From DASUPK01 sp963821705 (lineage in GTDB: Bacteria; Actinomycetota; Thermoleophilia; Solirubrobacterales; 70-9), in assembly GCA_963821705.1 (NCBI GenBank), contig CAWGEV010000008.1:248001-312000 (forward strand): DNA of 64,000 nt. Reading direction: 5' to 3'. Shown here one piece after another: positions 28,655 through 40,274 of this stretch; within the stretch, counting starts at the first letter, position 1, and each line of letters starts with the position of its first letter. The notes under the pieces are model-generated. The model did no database searches and was not told where the DNA came from. It saw only the letters and a program-made list of their open reading frames with translations. Made by a program: the position numbers and the translations under genes.

Positions 28655-30279
28655 CTAGCTCAGCTGCAGGTCGGGGCCGACGGCGATCAGCTGGCGCAGG
28701 GCGTTCTGGCGGAGCGCTCGGTAGGCGATCTGCTGCCAGGTCGGCGAGGCTGCCGGGGAAGGCGCTGTTGGAGAAGCGGACGAGCTCGTTCTGCTGCTCC
28801 TTGCGCAGCGGCGGGTAGTCCCAGAGCGCGAGGGCCTTGTCGAGCGCGGGGTCGGGCTGCTCGGTCGGGTCGTAGCTGCCGTCCCAGACCTCGACGTGGT
28901 GGTCGTCGAGAACGCCCGTGGTGCAGAGCCAGCGCGCCGCGCAGCGTGTTGGTGTCGAGCCAGCGCGTGTCGTCCCAGCCGGCGACGTTCGGCGGGTGGA
29001 AGAGCTGCTGGCCCGCGTCCGAGCTCAGCCAGATCCACTGTTCGTCGTGGATGAAGGTGCCCGTCGCGCGCATCAGGCTGGCGAGGTAGACCACCGGCGG
29101 CTTCACCATCGCTGGGCCCTCGTAGAAGTCCGGGTGCATCAGGATCGCCTCGAGCACCGGGCGGATCGCGTAGGTGTTCGCCGACGTAGAGGCAGATCAG
29201 CGCGCTCAGCGTGTCGGTCGACGGCGCCTGCGGGATGAAGTAGCTCCACAGCTTCAGCACGAAGAAGGAGGCGTGCAGCGGAGTTCTGGACGCAGAGCCG
29301 GCAGGCGTCCTGCCAGGTCCAGTTGCCGGTCTGGCCGTAGACGGTCTTGTTGGTGTTGTCGTGGCGGGTCGACACGTAGCGGAAGTTGTGCGGACCGAGC
29401 TCGGCTCGACCAGTCGTAGTCGAAGCCGGTGAAGCAGCGGGCGAGCTCGCGGACGTCGGTCTCGGTGTAGGCGCCGCGGTCGGCGCCGAGCGTGAAGAGC
29501 TCCTGCACCTCGCGGCCGTAGTTCTCGTTCGGGTCCGACTCTTCGTGTTCTCGACGCCGTCGAGCCAGAGCAGCATCGCCGGATCGGAGGTGACGTTCTC
29601 GAGCAGGGTCCGAAGCGAGCCGAAGCAGCTGCGCCCGGAACATGTTCGACTGGTCGATCATCAGCTGCGACGAGTCGACCTTGTCGTTCGGAGGTCGCGA
29701 ACCAGTCGTGGAAGACGAGCGCCATCCGCTCGACCAGCTGCTGGTCGGAGCGGAGCATCCGGTCCAGCCACCAGAGGTGGTCGTGGCCCCAGGAGTCGGT
29801 CGGGGCGATCGGGAGGCCGTCGCCGTCGACCGGCGCGGGCCCGGTCAGGGTCGCCGATGCCGCACGGCCTGGTCAGCGAGTGGACGGCGCCCTGGAGGCC
29901 CAGCTCGGCGAGCGTCGAGGGCCTGGCCGGGCTTCGGCCCGAAGCCGGCGCGGTCCAGCAGGCGCTTCGCCTGCACGCGGCCGAACGGCCCGGAGTAGAC
30001 GCCGAAGGGCTGCGGCGAGGCGGGGCGCCGGCGGATCCTGCGGCTTGGGCAGCGGACGGGGCGGCGGCGTGTCGGTCGGAGGCCTGTCCACCCACTCGTA
30101 GATCTCACGCACGAGACCGTCGCCTGCGCTGTCGTCCCAGCCGAGCGTGTGCTTGTACTTCGCCGGCGGTGGCGGAGAGGTTGGGAAGGGCGCGGACGCC
30201 GGGGGACTGCTCATCGCCGTGGTGGCTTCTTCTTCCGCTTCTTGCGTTTGCGCTTCCTGCTCGCCTGGGCGATCGCCAC
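28655..30279 (-). CDS. DUF1800 protein, frameshifted
   Basis: About 540 residues. GTG start with a strong AAGGAGG site; the N-terminus is very basic (SRKRKRKKRKKKPP). After a Pro-rich linker come YSGPFGRVQAKRLLDRAGFGP and LWWLDRMLRSDQQLVERMALVFHDWFAT. NENYGREVQELFTLGADRGAYTETDVRELARCFTGFDYDW and MLEAILMHPDFYEGPA follow, with VAGWDDTRWLDTNTL near the end. These are the standard DUF1800 blocks. Nine or so one-base shifts. It is encoded just upstream of DUF1501 and the cupredoxin on one transcript. Role unknown, possibly an extracellular redox or polymer-binding pair. Confidence 0.82.
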
Positions 30280-30376
30280 CCGAGGCCCTCCTTGGCCCAG
30301 CTCGGTGCCACTCGGCAGCGAGTCGGGCGAGGACTTTAGGCGGGCCCCTCGGGCGTCGGCAGGCATACCCTCGGGC

Positions 30377-30667
30377 GTGGCCGGCGCGCCATACGTGCTC
30401 ATCGCCCTGCTGTTCGGCCTCGCCACGGGATTCGTGGGCCGCGGCAAGGGCAGCTCGTTCTTCATCTGGTTCCTGATCGGCACCGTGCTGCCGATCTTCG
30501 GCCTGATCGCGGCGATCCTCTACCGCTCCGAGCACGACGAGCCCGAGCGGCGCTGCCCGACCTGCAACAACATCGTGAAGCTGCACGTCCAGGTCTGCCC
30601 GCGCTGCGGGACGGACCTCTACCTGCCGGATCCGGCCGAGGTGCCGGCCCGGGACCGGCGCACCGTC
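30377..30667 (+). CDS. Small membrane protein with a C-terminal zinc ribbon
   Basis: It begins VAGAPYVLIALLFGLATGFVG and has a second helix FFIWFLIGTVLPIFGLIAAILY. The end is a zinc ribbon, CPTCNNIV...VCPRCGTDLYLPD, with four cysteines. About 95 residues. The stop cannot be placed: the frame stays open to 30802 through the convergent glycosyltransferase, so a one-base error near 30650 is likely. Function unknown. Confidence 0.6.
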
Positions 30668-31680
30668 TCACCTGCAGCCAGGTGCGGACGATCGCGTTCG
30701 CGAAGCCGAGGCCGTAGCGGACCACCGCCGGCTTCTTCGAGTGGCCGTGCGTGCGCTTGGCGACCGTCACCGGCACCTCCTTCGCGGGGACGCCCCGCTT
30801 GATCGCCTCGATCAGGAACTCCGAGGTGTGGAACTGCTCCTGTCGCAGGACGAGCTGGGGGAGGACCGTGGTGCGGACGGCCCGGTAGCCGTTCGAGCAG
30901 TCGGAGACCTTGGTGCGGGTGATGAACGAGATCAGCTTGTTGAAGAAGACGATTCCCAGCTCGCGCGAGCGCGTGTTGGGGTCGGCCTCACCGAGCACGC
31001 GCGAGCCGTGGGCGACGTCCACCTCGTCGTCGAGCACGGGCTTCACCAGGCGCTCCATCTCGCTGGGCAGGTGCTGGCCGTCGGCGTCGAGCGTCACCAC
31101 GACCAGGGCGCCCGACTCGGCCATCAGCCGGTAGCCGGTGCGCAGCGCGGCGCCGCCGCCGCGGTTGATCACGTGGCGGGCGACGACGGCGCCCGCCTTG
31201 GCGGCCGCCTCGCTGGTGTCGTCGCGCGAGCCGTCGTCGACGACGAGAATCGCCGTCTTCTCGCCGCAGACCTCCGGCGGGATCTGCCGGACCACGTCGC
31301 CGACGCTCTCCGCCTCGTTGTAGGCCGGGATGACCACGGCGACCCTGTCGCGGAAGCGCTCGGGCAGCTTGCGCCTCGCGGAACTCCTCCCAGGCGAGGC
31401 CCTCGAGCAGCGCGGAGAGCTGCTGGTTCATGCGGACGCTCTCGGTCAGTGCCCGCAGGACCAGCAGGAAGAGGATCGACGATCGCGAAGACGGCGAGAC
31501 CGAGGATCCGCCCGCCGTTGCCCTGCTTGAAGGCGAACGCGGAGAGCAGTCCGTTGAGCAGCTCGGTGCCCGAGACGATCGCCAGAGCCAGCGCCGCCGA
31601 AGATCGCGAGCAGCACGGCGCCGTTGCGAGAGCGAGCGGCGCCGCCAGATCGCGAAGGCGATGAGCGCGACGGCGAGCAC
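30668..31680 (-). CDS. DUF2304 membrane domain fused to a GT2 glycosyltransferase, frameshifted
   Basis: The N-terminal third is a DUF2304 protein: GLVLAVALIAFAIWRRRSL, LLAIFGGAALALAIVSGTE-like, a third helix and LRALTESVRMNQQLSALLEGLAWEEFREA. After a short linker (KLPERFRD) a GT2 domain of the dolichyl-phosphate-mannose synthase type follows: VAVVIPAYNEAESVGDVV, ILVVDDGSRDDT, VTLDADGQHLPSEM (DxD) and SDCSNGYRAVR. These two are usually separate neighbouring genes; here the linker reads through with one correction. A GTG before VIPAYNE could also start a separate GT2. It would transfer a sugar to polyprenyl phosphate. The 5' end may extend to about 31755; the stop assumes a shift near 30680. 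Confidence 0.7.
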
Positions 31681-31827
31681 GAGGCCGACCGCGCGCAGGG
31701 CGGTGAGCTCTTCGGGGAAGACGGAGGCGAGACGGGGACGGTCAAGGCGGCGCCAGAATAGGCCGCAACGCGCGGCCTGCGTGCGGGCACGACGATGCGC
31801 CGCCGGGGACGCTACTCTGCCCCGTCT

Positions 31828-33010
31828 CATGCGCGTCCTCATCCTCGGGGGCGACGGCTATCTCGGCTGGCCGACGGCGATGCGCTTCTCGGCCCGTGGC
31901 CATGAGGTGTCCGTCGTCGACAACTTCTCACGCCGCCAGTGGCACGAGCGCCACGGCACGGACTCGCTGACGCCCGATCCGCCCGCTCGACGAGCGGATC
32001 GCCGCCTGGCACGAGGTCTCCGGGCAACGAGATCCGCTCCTACGTGGGCGCGATCGAGGACGCCGACTTCCTCGAGGAGGTGATCGTCGAGACCAAGCCT
32101 GAGGCGGTCATCCACTACGGCGAGCAGCCCTCGGCGCCGTTCTCGATGGCGAACCGCGAGCAGGCGGTCGAGACGCAGTACACGAACGTGATCGGCACGC
32201 TCAACCTCCTCTTCTTCCTCCGCGATCACGCCCCCGACTGCCACCTGGTGAAGCTCGGGACGATGGGCGAGTACGGCACGCCCAACATCGACATCGAGGA
32301 GGGCTACATCGAGATCGAGCACAAGGGCCGCAAGGACACGCTGCCCTTCCCGAAGGTGCCCGGGCTCGCTCTACCACCTCTCCAAGGTCCACGACTCGCA
32401 CAACATCCACTTCGCCTGCCGCGTCTGGGGCCTGCGCTCGACCGACCTCAACCAGGGAGTCGTCTACGGCATCGAGACCGACGAGACCGCGCCAGGACGA
32501 GCGGCTCGCGACGCGCTTCGACTACGACGAGTGGTTCGGCACGGTCCTCAACCGCTTCTGCGTCCAGGCCGTCGTCGGCCATCCGCTCACCGTCTACGGC
32601 AAGGGCGGCCAGACCCGCGGCTTCCTCAACATCCGCGACACGCTCCAGTGCGTCGAGCTGGCCGTCGAGAACCCGGCCGACGCCGGCGAGTTCCGGGTCT
32701 TCAACCAGTTCACCGAGCAGTTCTCGGTGGGCGAGCTGGCCGAGCTGGTGCAGCGCTCGGCCGCCGAGGTCGGCTTCGAGATCGACATCGACCACGTCGA
32801 GAACCCGCGCGTCGAGCTGCGAGGAGCACTACTACAACCCGGTCCACACCAAGCTGCTGGACCTGGGCCTGAAGCCGAGCTACCTCGGCGACGAGCTGGT
32901 CCGCTCGATGCTGAAGACGATCGAGCGGCACACGCGACCGCGTGATCGACTCCGCGATCGACCCGCGGACGCAGTGGAAGCCGTCGGCAGGCGCCGCGGG
33001 CGCGCGCTAG
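31828..33010 (+). CDS. sqdB: UDP-sulfoquinovose synthase (SQD1/SqdB type), frameshifted
   Basis: It converts UDP-glucose and sulfite to UDP-sulfoquinovose, the head group donor of sulfolipid. The match to plant SQD1 is strong block by block. VLILGGDGYLGWPTAM binds NAD; VIHYGEQPSAPFSM, KLGTMGEYGTPNIDIEEG, YHLSKVHDSHNIHF (YxxxK catalytic pair), STDLNQGVVYGI, NRFCVQAVVGHPLTVYGKG, QTRGFLNIRDT and FRVFNQFTEQFSV follow. Shifts near 31985, 32022, 32365, 32490, 32820 and 32930. No sulfolipid synthase (SqdX/SqdD) is next to it; the closest glycosyltransferase is the divergent GT2 gene. TACTCT lies 10 bp before the ATG, with no ribosome site. Confidence 0.9.
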
Positions 33011-33019
33011 CGCCGGGAC

Positions 33020-33624
33020 TCAGCGGAAGAACTCGCCTTTCCTGCGCAGCTCGGCGTCCAGGATCGCGCCGACTCCCCGGATCACCATCATGCGGGCGAG
33101 GGTCGTCGGCCGAACGCCGTAGAGCTCGGCCGCCCGGCGCAGGCGCTCGAAGTCCGTCGGCCTGAGCCTCACGCTGACCTGCGGGTTGCCCCGGCCACCC
33201 CACGAGTCCCGACTGAATCGGGTTTCGCTGTCCGCGAGGCTGGTGGGCTCGCTGTCCAGATCGTCGCCGCCAGGGAGCCAGATTCCCGGGTCGCGCCGCC
33301 GCTTCTCCCTCTCCTTGCGACTCCTTTCCTTGGCCTCGGCCAGCGCGAAGGCCCTGTGCGGATCCATGTACTCGTCGTCATCGTCGGCGCCCGAGGAGGG
33401 GGACTCCGGTGTCTCGTCGAAGACGCCGGCTCACCGCTACCGGACTGGTCGCCGGCGCTGGCGGGCTCGCGAGTTGCTGGCTCCTCGCTAGCGGACTGGT
33501 AGCCGGCGCTAGCGGGCTCCGGAGTTGCCGGCTCCTCGCTAGCGGGTTGGTAGCGAGGAGCCAGTGCTTCTGGAGAGGACCCCGGGGTGGGTCCTCTCGG
33601 ATGCTTCTCGTCATCACGCGTCAT
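33020..33624 (-). CDS. Ribbon-helix-helix type DNA-binding protein with a repeat-rich N-terminus
   Basis: About 200 residues in two parts joined across a shift near 33420. The N-terminal part is Glu/Pro/Ala/Ser-rich, with a 17-residue repeat of EEPATPEPASAGYQSAS type. A charged middle (ALAEAKERSRKEREKRRRD) follows. The last 55 residues, PQVSVRLRPTDFERLRRAAELYGVRPTTLARMMV, look like a ribbon-helix-helix domain: one strand then two helices. It may regulate ilvB, which diverges from it, but this is a guess. The disordered front is unusual for the family. Confidence 0.6.
33436..33559 (+). repeat. 51-bp tandem repeat inside the ribbon-helix-helix gene
   Basis: Units start at 33436, 33487 and 33538 with GCTASCGG; the third is partial. 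The period of 51 bp equals 17 codons, so expansion keeps the frame. Units 1 and 2 are close copies. Confidence 0.7.
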
Positions 33625-33738
33625 CGCCGCCAGCCTCTGCCGTGCGGTGTGCCGATGCACACACGGGGTCGGCCCTCTTCGTTGCAGGACAGAATCGATT
33701 CGCGCCCGGCAGGGGCGCTTGGCTACCATCGCCGGACG

Positions 33739-35419
<1,681 letters not shown>

Positions 35420-35420
35420 G

Positions 35421-35975
35421 ATGGAAGCCGGCACACCCGATCTGATCAAGCTCGAGGATCTCGACGCCGCAGCGGGCGCGCTCACTGGCCGCAAGCACGT
35501 TCTCTCGATCCTGGTCGAGAACCGCCCCGGCGTCCTCGCCCGCATCGCCGGCCTCTTCAGCCGTCGCGGCTTCAACATCGACACCCTCGCCGTCGGCCCG
35601 ACCGAGGACCCGGAGATCTCGCGGATCACCCTGACGGTCGACGGCGCCGTTCACCCGATCGACCAGGTGACCAAGCAGCTCCACAAGCTGGTCAACGTGA
35701 TCAAGATCAGGGACATGGAGCCGGGCGAGACGATCGCCCGCGAGATGGCCCTGTTCAAGGTCTCGGCCCCGATCGAGAGCCGCGCCGAGATCATGCAGTT
35801 CGCCGAGATCTTCCGCGCCAAGATCGTCGACGTCTCCCGCCGCTCGCTGACCATCGAGGTGACCGGCAGCGCCGACAAGATCGAGGCCTTCGAGCGGATG
35901 ATCCGCCCGCACGGCCTGATCGAGATGGTCCGCACGGGCGAGGTCGCGATCGCCCGGTCGAAGTCGGACAACTAG
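35421..35975 (+). CDS. ilvN: Acetolactate synthase small (regulatory) subunit
   Basis: It binds IlvB, raises its activity and gives valine feedback inhibition. An ACT domain fills residues 28-100 (HVLSILVENRPGVLARIAGLFSRRGFNIDTLAVG). The second half (EMALFKVSA, EIFRAKIVDVSRRSLTIEVTG) is the standard C-terminal domain. 184 residues, intact. Begins one base after the ilvB stop, so the two are translationally coupled. Confidence 0.95.
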   Translation: MEAGTPDLIKLEDLDAAAGALTGRKHVLSILVENRPGVLARIAGLFSRRGFNIDTLAVGPTEDPEISRITLTVDGAVHPIDQVTKQLHKLVNVIKIRDMEPGETIAREMALFKVSAPIESRAEIMQFAEIFRAKIVDVSRRSLTIEVTGSADKIEAFERMIRPHGLIEMVRTGEVAIARSKSDN

Positions 35976-35982
35976 GCGACGC

Positions 35983-37385
35983 GTGAGCGTCGCGCTCGAC
36001 GCCGCCGACGCTCCTCTCAGCGCTTCGGGAGCGCCCTCGCACGGGCGCGGCGACGGTCGCCTCGCCTCCGCGACGGTCGAGCTCGACCACGAGACGGATC
36101 CGACGGCGATCGCCGCGGGCTCCAGGCTCGCCACGGACCGCTGGTTCTGCTGGGAGCAGCCGGATCGCGGCTTCGCGCTCGCCGGGATCGGGACCGCGGC
36201 GGAGGTCGTCAGCAGGGGAGGGGACCGCTTCGCCGACCTCGCCGCCGGCTGCTCGAGAGTCGGGCACGACCGTGTCGCCGAGGAGCCGCAGGGGCTCCCC
36301 GCGGGCGCCGGGCCCCGTCTGGGCCACAGGACTGGCGTTCGCGCCCGACGGCGGGAGCGAGCCCATCTGGTCGTCGCTGCCGCCGGCGCTCGCGTTCTTG
36401 CCGGAGGTCTCGATCGCGCGGAGCGATGGGCGGGCGTTCCTCACCGCCTGCGCGAAGAGCGAGTCCGGCGCCGACCCCGACCTCGCACTCGAGCGGATCT
36501 CCGGCCGCCTGGGATCGCTTCGCTCGGCTCCGCTGACGCCGGCCGATCCACATCCGAGCGCCGCCAACCGGATCTCCGGCCGATACCCGCCGGAGCGCTA
36601 CGAGGAGATCGTGGCGACGGCGGTGGAGCGGATCCGCGGAAGCGCGGTGGACAAGGTCGTCCTCGCCCGCGAGCTGACGGTCGAGGCGCCCGGTGCGATC
36701 GACCCGGCGACGATGCTCGGCGCCCTGCGTGACCTGTTCCCGTCCTGCTTCTGCTTCTGCTTCGGCACCCCGGAGGCGGCGTTCATCGGCGCGAGCCCCG
36801 AGCTGTTGATCCGGCGCTCCGGCGCGGTCGCGGCGACCGTTGCGCTCGCGGGCACGACCTCACGCAGCGCTGACCCGGCCGTGGACGATCACCTCGGGGA
36901 GGCGATGCTGCGCAGCCCCAAGGTCCGGGACGAGCACGGCATCGTCGTGCGCCGGATCGAGCGCACCCTGCGTCCCCACGCGGTCTGGGTGCATGCCGAG
37001 GGCGAGCCGTTCGTCGTCAAGGTCGGCAACCTCCAGCACCTGGCCACGCCGATTCGCGCGCAGCTCGCGGAGGCGCACAGCGCGATCGAGCTCGCCGGCC
37101 ATCTGCACCCGACCCCCGCGATCGGCGGCGAGCCGCGGGGGCCCGCTCTCGAGCTGATCGACGAGCTCGAGGGGATCGACCGTGGCTGGTACACCGGCCC
37201 GGTCGGGCTGGATGGACGCCGCCGAGGACGGGGAGTTCTGCGTCGGGCTTCGCTCGGCCCTGCTCCGCGACCGGGAGGCCCATCTCTTCGCCGGCTGCGG
37301 CATCGTCGCGGACTCCGACCCGGCCGCCGAGCTTCAGGAGTCCGAGCTCAAGTTCGAGGCGCTGCTCCCGCTCTTCGCCCCCTAG
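35983..37385 (+). CDS. menF: Isochorismate synthase, frameshifted
   Basis: It converts chorismate to isochorismate, the first menaquinone-specific step. The chorismate-binding domain is clear: RYEEIVATAVERIRGSAVDKVVLARE, ASPELLIRR, ALAGTTSRSADPAVD, LHPTPAIGGEPRG and a C-terminal FAGCGIVADSDPAAELQE. The N-terminal half is poorly conserved, as usual. Shifts near 36250-36310 and 37205. Start GTG, 7 bp after ilvN. A salicylate- or siderophore-type isochorismate synthase is less likely given menD next door. Its stop shares CTAG with the menD stop. Confidence 0.88.
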
Positions 37386-39149
37386 GGGGTCGCGACGGCC
37401 GCCGCCGCGATCTCGGCCAGCTCGCGGTGCAGCTCGAGGTTCCGGCGACGGTCCGTCCGCACGACGATCATCCGGGCGTCCTCGGTGAGCGCCTGATCGA
37501 GCTCCGCCGGGGTGGAGGGCGTCGCCACGCTCAAGCCCGAAGAGCTCCGCGGCCATGACCGGATCGAGACCGCTCGGGGTGCCGAGGAGCGCCTCGAATT
37601 CGTCGTCCGCCATCGCCTGCGCCTGCGGGAGGAAGTGGAAGATGCCGCCGCCCGAGTTGTCGATCACGATCACGCGGAGATCCGAGGCGCTGCGGGCCGC
37701 GGCCAGCCCGCCGAGGTCGTGGAAGAGGGCGAGGTCGCCCAGGACGGCCCAGGTGCGGGCGCCGCTTCCGGTCGCCAGCCCGGCAGAGGTCGAGACCAGG
37801 CCATCGATCCCGTTCGCCCCGCGGTTGGAGACGATGCGCACACCCTCGGGACCGGGGCGCAGGAAGGCCTCCATGTCGCGGATGGGCATGCTCGATGCCG
37901 CGAGCACCGAGTCACCGTCACGCAGCGCTCGGGCGAGCGCGCCCCAGACTCCGGGTTCGCTCAGCTCCCCGAGGGCCTCGAGCCGCTCGTCCATGGCGGC
38001 GCTGACCGCCCGATCCGCCGCGAGCCAGGAGGCTGCGAACGGCGCGCCGGCGACGGCGCTGGCGCCCGGACGCAGCCGTGACAGCCTGTCGGTCAGCGAG
38101 CGCGCGGTCGCGATCGGGTCGGCGCGGACGATCGCCTCCGCCCGTCTGCTCGGCTCGCGCCACTCGCCGACCGGGTCGATGACCACCTGGTCGAGCGACT
38201 CAGCGGCCGCGAGCCATTGGCGCAGCGGCTTGCTCGTCGGGAGATCTCCGAACCGCACGAGCAGCTCGGGCTCGAGCGCAGGCGGCCTGTCGCGCGCGAT
38301 GTGGTCGTAGGTCGAGACCACCAGCGAGCGATCGTGCGGTCCGCGCCGGAGCTGGGAGGTCGGCTCCGCGAGGACCGGATAGCCCGCGGCGGCGGCCAGT
38401 GCGGCGACCGGCTCGGCCACCCTCGGGTCCAGCTGCCGTCCGGCGACGATCAGGCCGCGGGAGGCGGCCTCGATGCGCTCCGCCAGACGGTCCAGCAGGC
38501 CTTCCCCGGCACGTGGCGACGGGCGCTCGACCCCGGTCAGCGGCGAGTCGCGGCGGCCGTTCAGCGCGAGCCGGTCGGTGGCGGTGACCTGGTCCGGCAC
38601 CGGGATCGGCGCGAGCGGCTCACGCCATGGCACGTTCAGATGAACCGGACCGGGCCGCGGGTCGCCGGATGCAACCGCGAATGCGCGACAGGCGACTGAA
38701 CGGAAGTGGAGGAGACCGTCGTCGTCGGCCTCGTGGGTGCCGACCTCGCAGAACCAGCGGACGGCGTCGCCGTAGAGCTTGAGCTGGTCGATCGTCTGGC
38801 CCGCGCCGATGTCCCGCAGCTCCGGGGGACGGTCCGCGGTGAGCACGATCAACGGCACTCCGGCCTCATCGGCCTCGATCACGGCGGGGTGGAGGTTGCC
38901 CGCCGCGGAGCCGGAGGTGCAGAGCACGACCGCAGGCACCCCGGTGGCCAGAGCGCTGCCGAGCGCGAAGAAGCCCGCGCTGCGCTCGTCGAGGATCACA
39001 GACACGTCGATCTCCGGCTCGCGCCAAAGGGCGATGGCGAGAGGGGTGGAGCGTGAGCCGGGGGAGATCACCGCCCGGCGAACGCCGCAGCGCGCCAGTT
39101 CCTCGGCCATCGCCGACGCGAGCGCCGTGTTGCGGTTCGTCCGATCCAC
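37382..39149 (-). CDS. menD: SEPHCHC synthase
   Basis: A ThDP enzyme joining isochorismate and 2-oxoglutarate. It begins NRNTALASAMAEELARCGVRRAVISPGSRSTPLA, and has LCTSGSAAGNLHPAVIEA, LTADRPPELRDIGAGQTIDQLKLYG and GPVHLNVPWREPLAP. The ThDP motif is VLGDLALFHDLGGL...VIDNSGGGIFHFLPQA. One shift near 37540 separates the last 50 residues, which end EIAAAAVATP. About 590 residues. It heads a minus-strand set menD-menC-menA-menB in reading order menB, menA, menC, menD. Confidence 0.93.
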
Positions 39150-39165
39150 CGCTGCCTAAGGTAGA

Positions 39166-40248
39166 TCAGTCGGTACGGCGAGCCGCAAGCGCTTCTTCGT
39201 CGATCTCGACCCCAAGTCCCGGATGATTCCCGACCAGCAGCTTGTCGCCCTCGCTCGGCAAGCCGCTGCCGATCGTCGCCGAGAAGAGCCGTTCGGTGGC
39301 GAGGCCGTGCGCGACGCCCGCGTCCCCGCCTCCCGCGCGCAGAGCCTGCACAGCGTGGGCGGCGGCCGAGATCCCGACTGGGCCCTCGAGGGCGCTGGAG
39401 AGATACGAGGGGATGACCTCGGCGATCTCGAGCGCGGCGTGAATGCCGCCGACCTTGGCCAGCTTGACCGCGGCGAGGTCGCACGCGCCGAGCTCCCGGG
39501 CCCGTCGGGCGTCGAACGGGGAGACGAGGCTCTCGTCGGCCGCGATGCGCACGCTGATCCGCTGCCTCAGCTCGACCATCTGCTCGAAGGTGCCGACCGG
39601 CTGCTCGGCGAGCTCGATGTCATGACGCGCGAGCGCCGCCAGCCGCTCGGCGGCGTCGTCCACGCTCCAGGCGCCGTTGGCGTCCACGCGGATCACCGCT
39701 CCTGGCCCGAGGGTCTTGCGCACGGTGGCGACCTGCGTGACGTCGCCCGCCAGTCCGACCTTGAGCTTGAAGGTGTGGAACCCGTCGGCGGACCAGGCCT
39801 CTGCCATCGTCCTCGTGGCCGCCGGGTTCGCCGCCGGGAGGGTCGCGTTGCAGACGACCTCGGCCGCCTCGCTCGCGCCCAGCACGCGCCAGACGGGCTC
39901 GGCTCTCGAGCGGCCGACCAGGTCGTGCAGGGCGATGTCGACGGCCGCCAGCGCCGGCGCCGAGGCCCCGCGGTTCCGGCACCGCGCGATGGCGGACCAG
40001 ATCCGGTCCGGGTCCAGGCCGCCGTCGCGCAGGGCCGGCCAGCAGCGGTCCCGGATCTCCGCGGCGATGGCCTCGATCCCCGCACCGCCGCGGAGGGACA
40101 GCGCCGCGGTCTCGCCGAGGCCTTCGAGCCCCTCGCCGCCGATCCGGACGAGGAGCAACTCGCGCTCGTGCAGCTCCCCGCGGGCGGTCACGTACGGCTC
40201 CCGAAACGGGAGGGAGTAGGGAACGACCTCGATCTCCTCCAGGAGCAC
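39166..40248 (-). CDS. menC: o-Succinylbenzoate synthase
   Basis: An enolase-superfamily dehydratase giving o-succinylbenzoate from SHCHC. Motifs: FHTFKLKVGLAGD (KxK catalytic lysine), VIRVDANGAWSVDDA (metal Asp), IELAEQPVGTFE (metal Glu), RIAADESLVSPFD (metal Asp) and AVKLAKVGGI (second lysine). 360 residues, intact. It lies 16 bp before menD. A dipeptide epimerase of the same superfamily is excluded by the men context. Confidence 0.92.
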   Translation of the reverse strand: MLLEEIEVVPYSLPFREPYVTARGELHERELLLVRIGGEGLEGLGETAALSLRGGAGIEAIAAEIRDRCWPALRDGGLDPDRIWSAIARCRNRGASAPALAAVDIALHDLVGRSRAEPVWRVLGASEAAEVVCNATLPAANPAATRTMAEAWSADGFHTFKLKVGLAGDVTQVATVRKTLGPGAVIRVDANGAWSVDDAAERLAALARHDIELAEQPVGTFEQMVELRQRISVRIAADESLVSPFDARRARELGACDLAAVKLAKVGGIHAALEIAEVIPSYLSSALEGPVGISAAAHAVQALRAGGGDAGVAHGLATERLFSATIGSGLPSEGDKLLVGNHPGLGVEIDEEALAARRTD

Positions 40249-40274
40249 CGGGCGACTCTAACCCGGTCTCCGCC

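Noticed and set aside
33601..33738. A reading frame starting MLLVITRHRR upstream of ilvB, like a branched-chain leader peptide
   Set aside because: It has no stop before ilvB, only a short hydrophobic start, and lies antisense to the first codons of the ribbon-helix-helix gene. The leucine, valine and isoleucine content is no more than chance.
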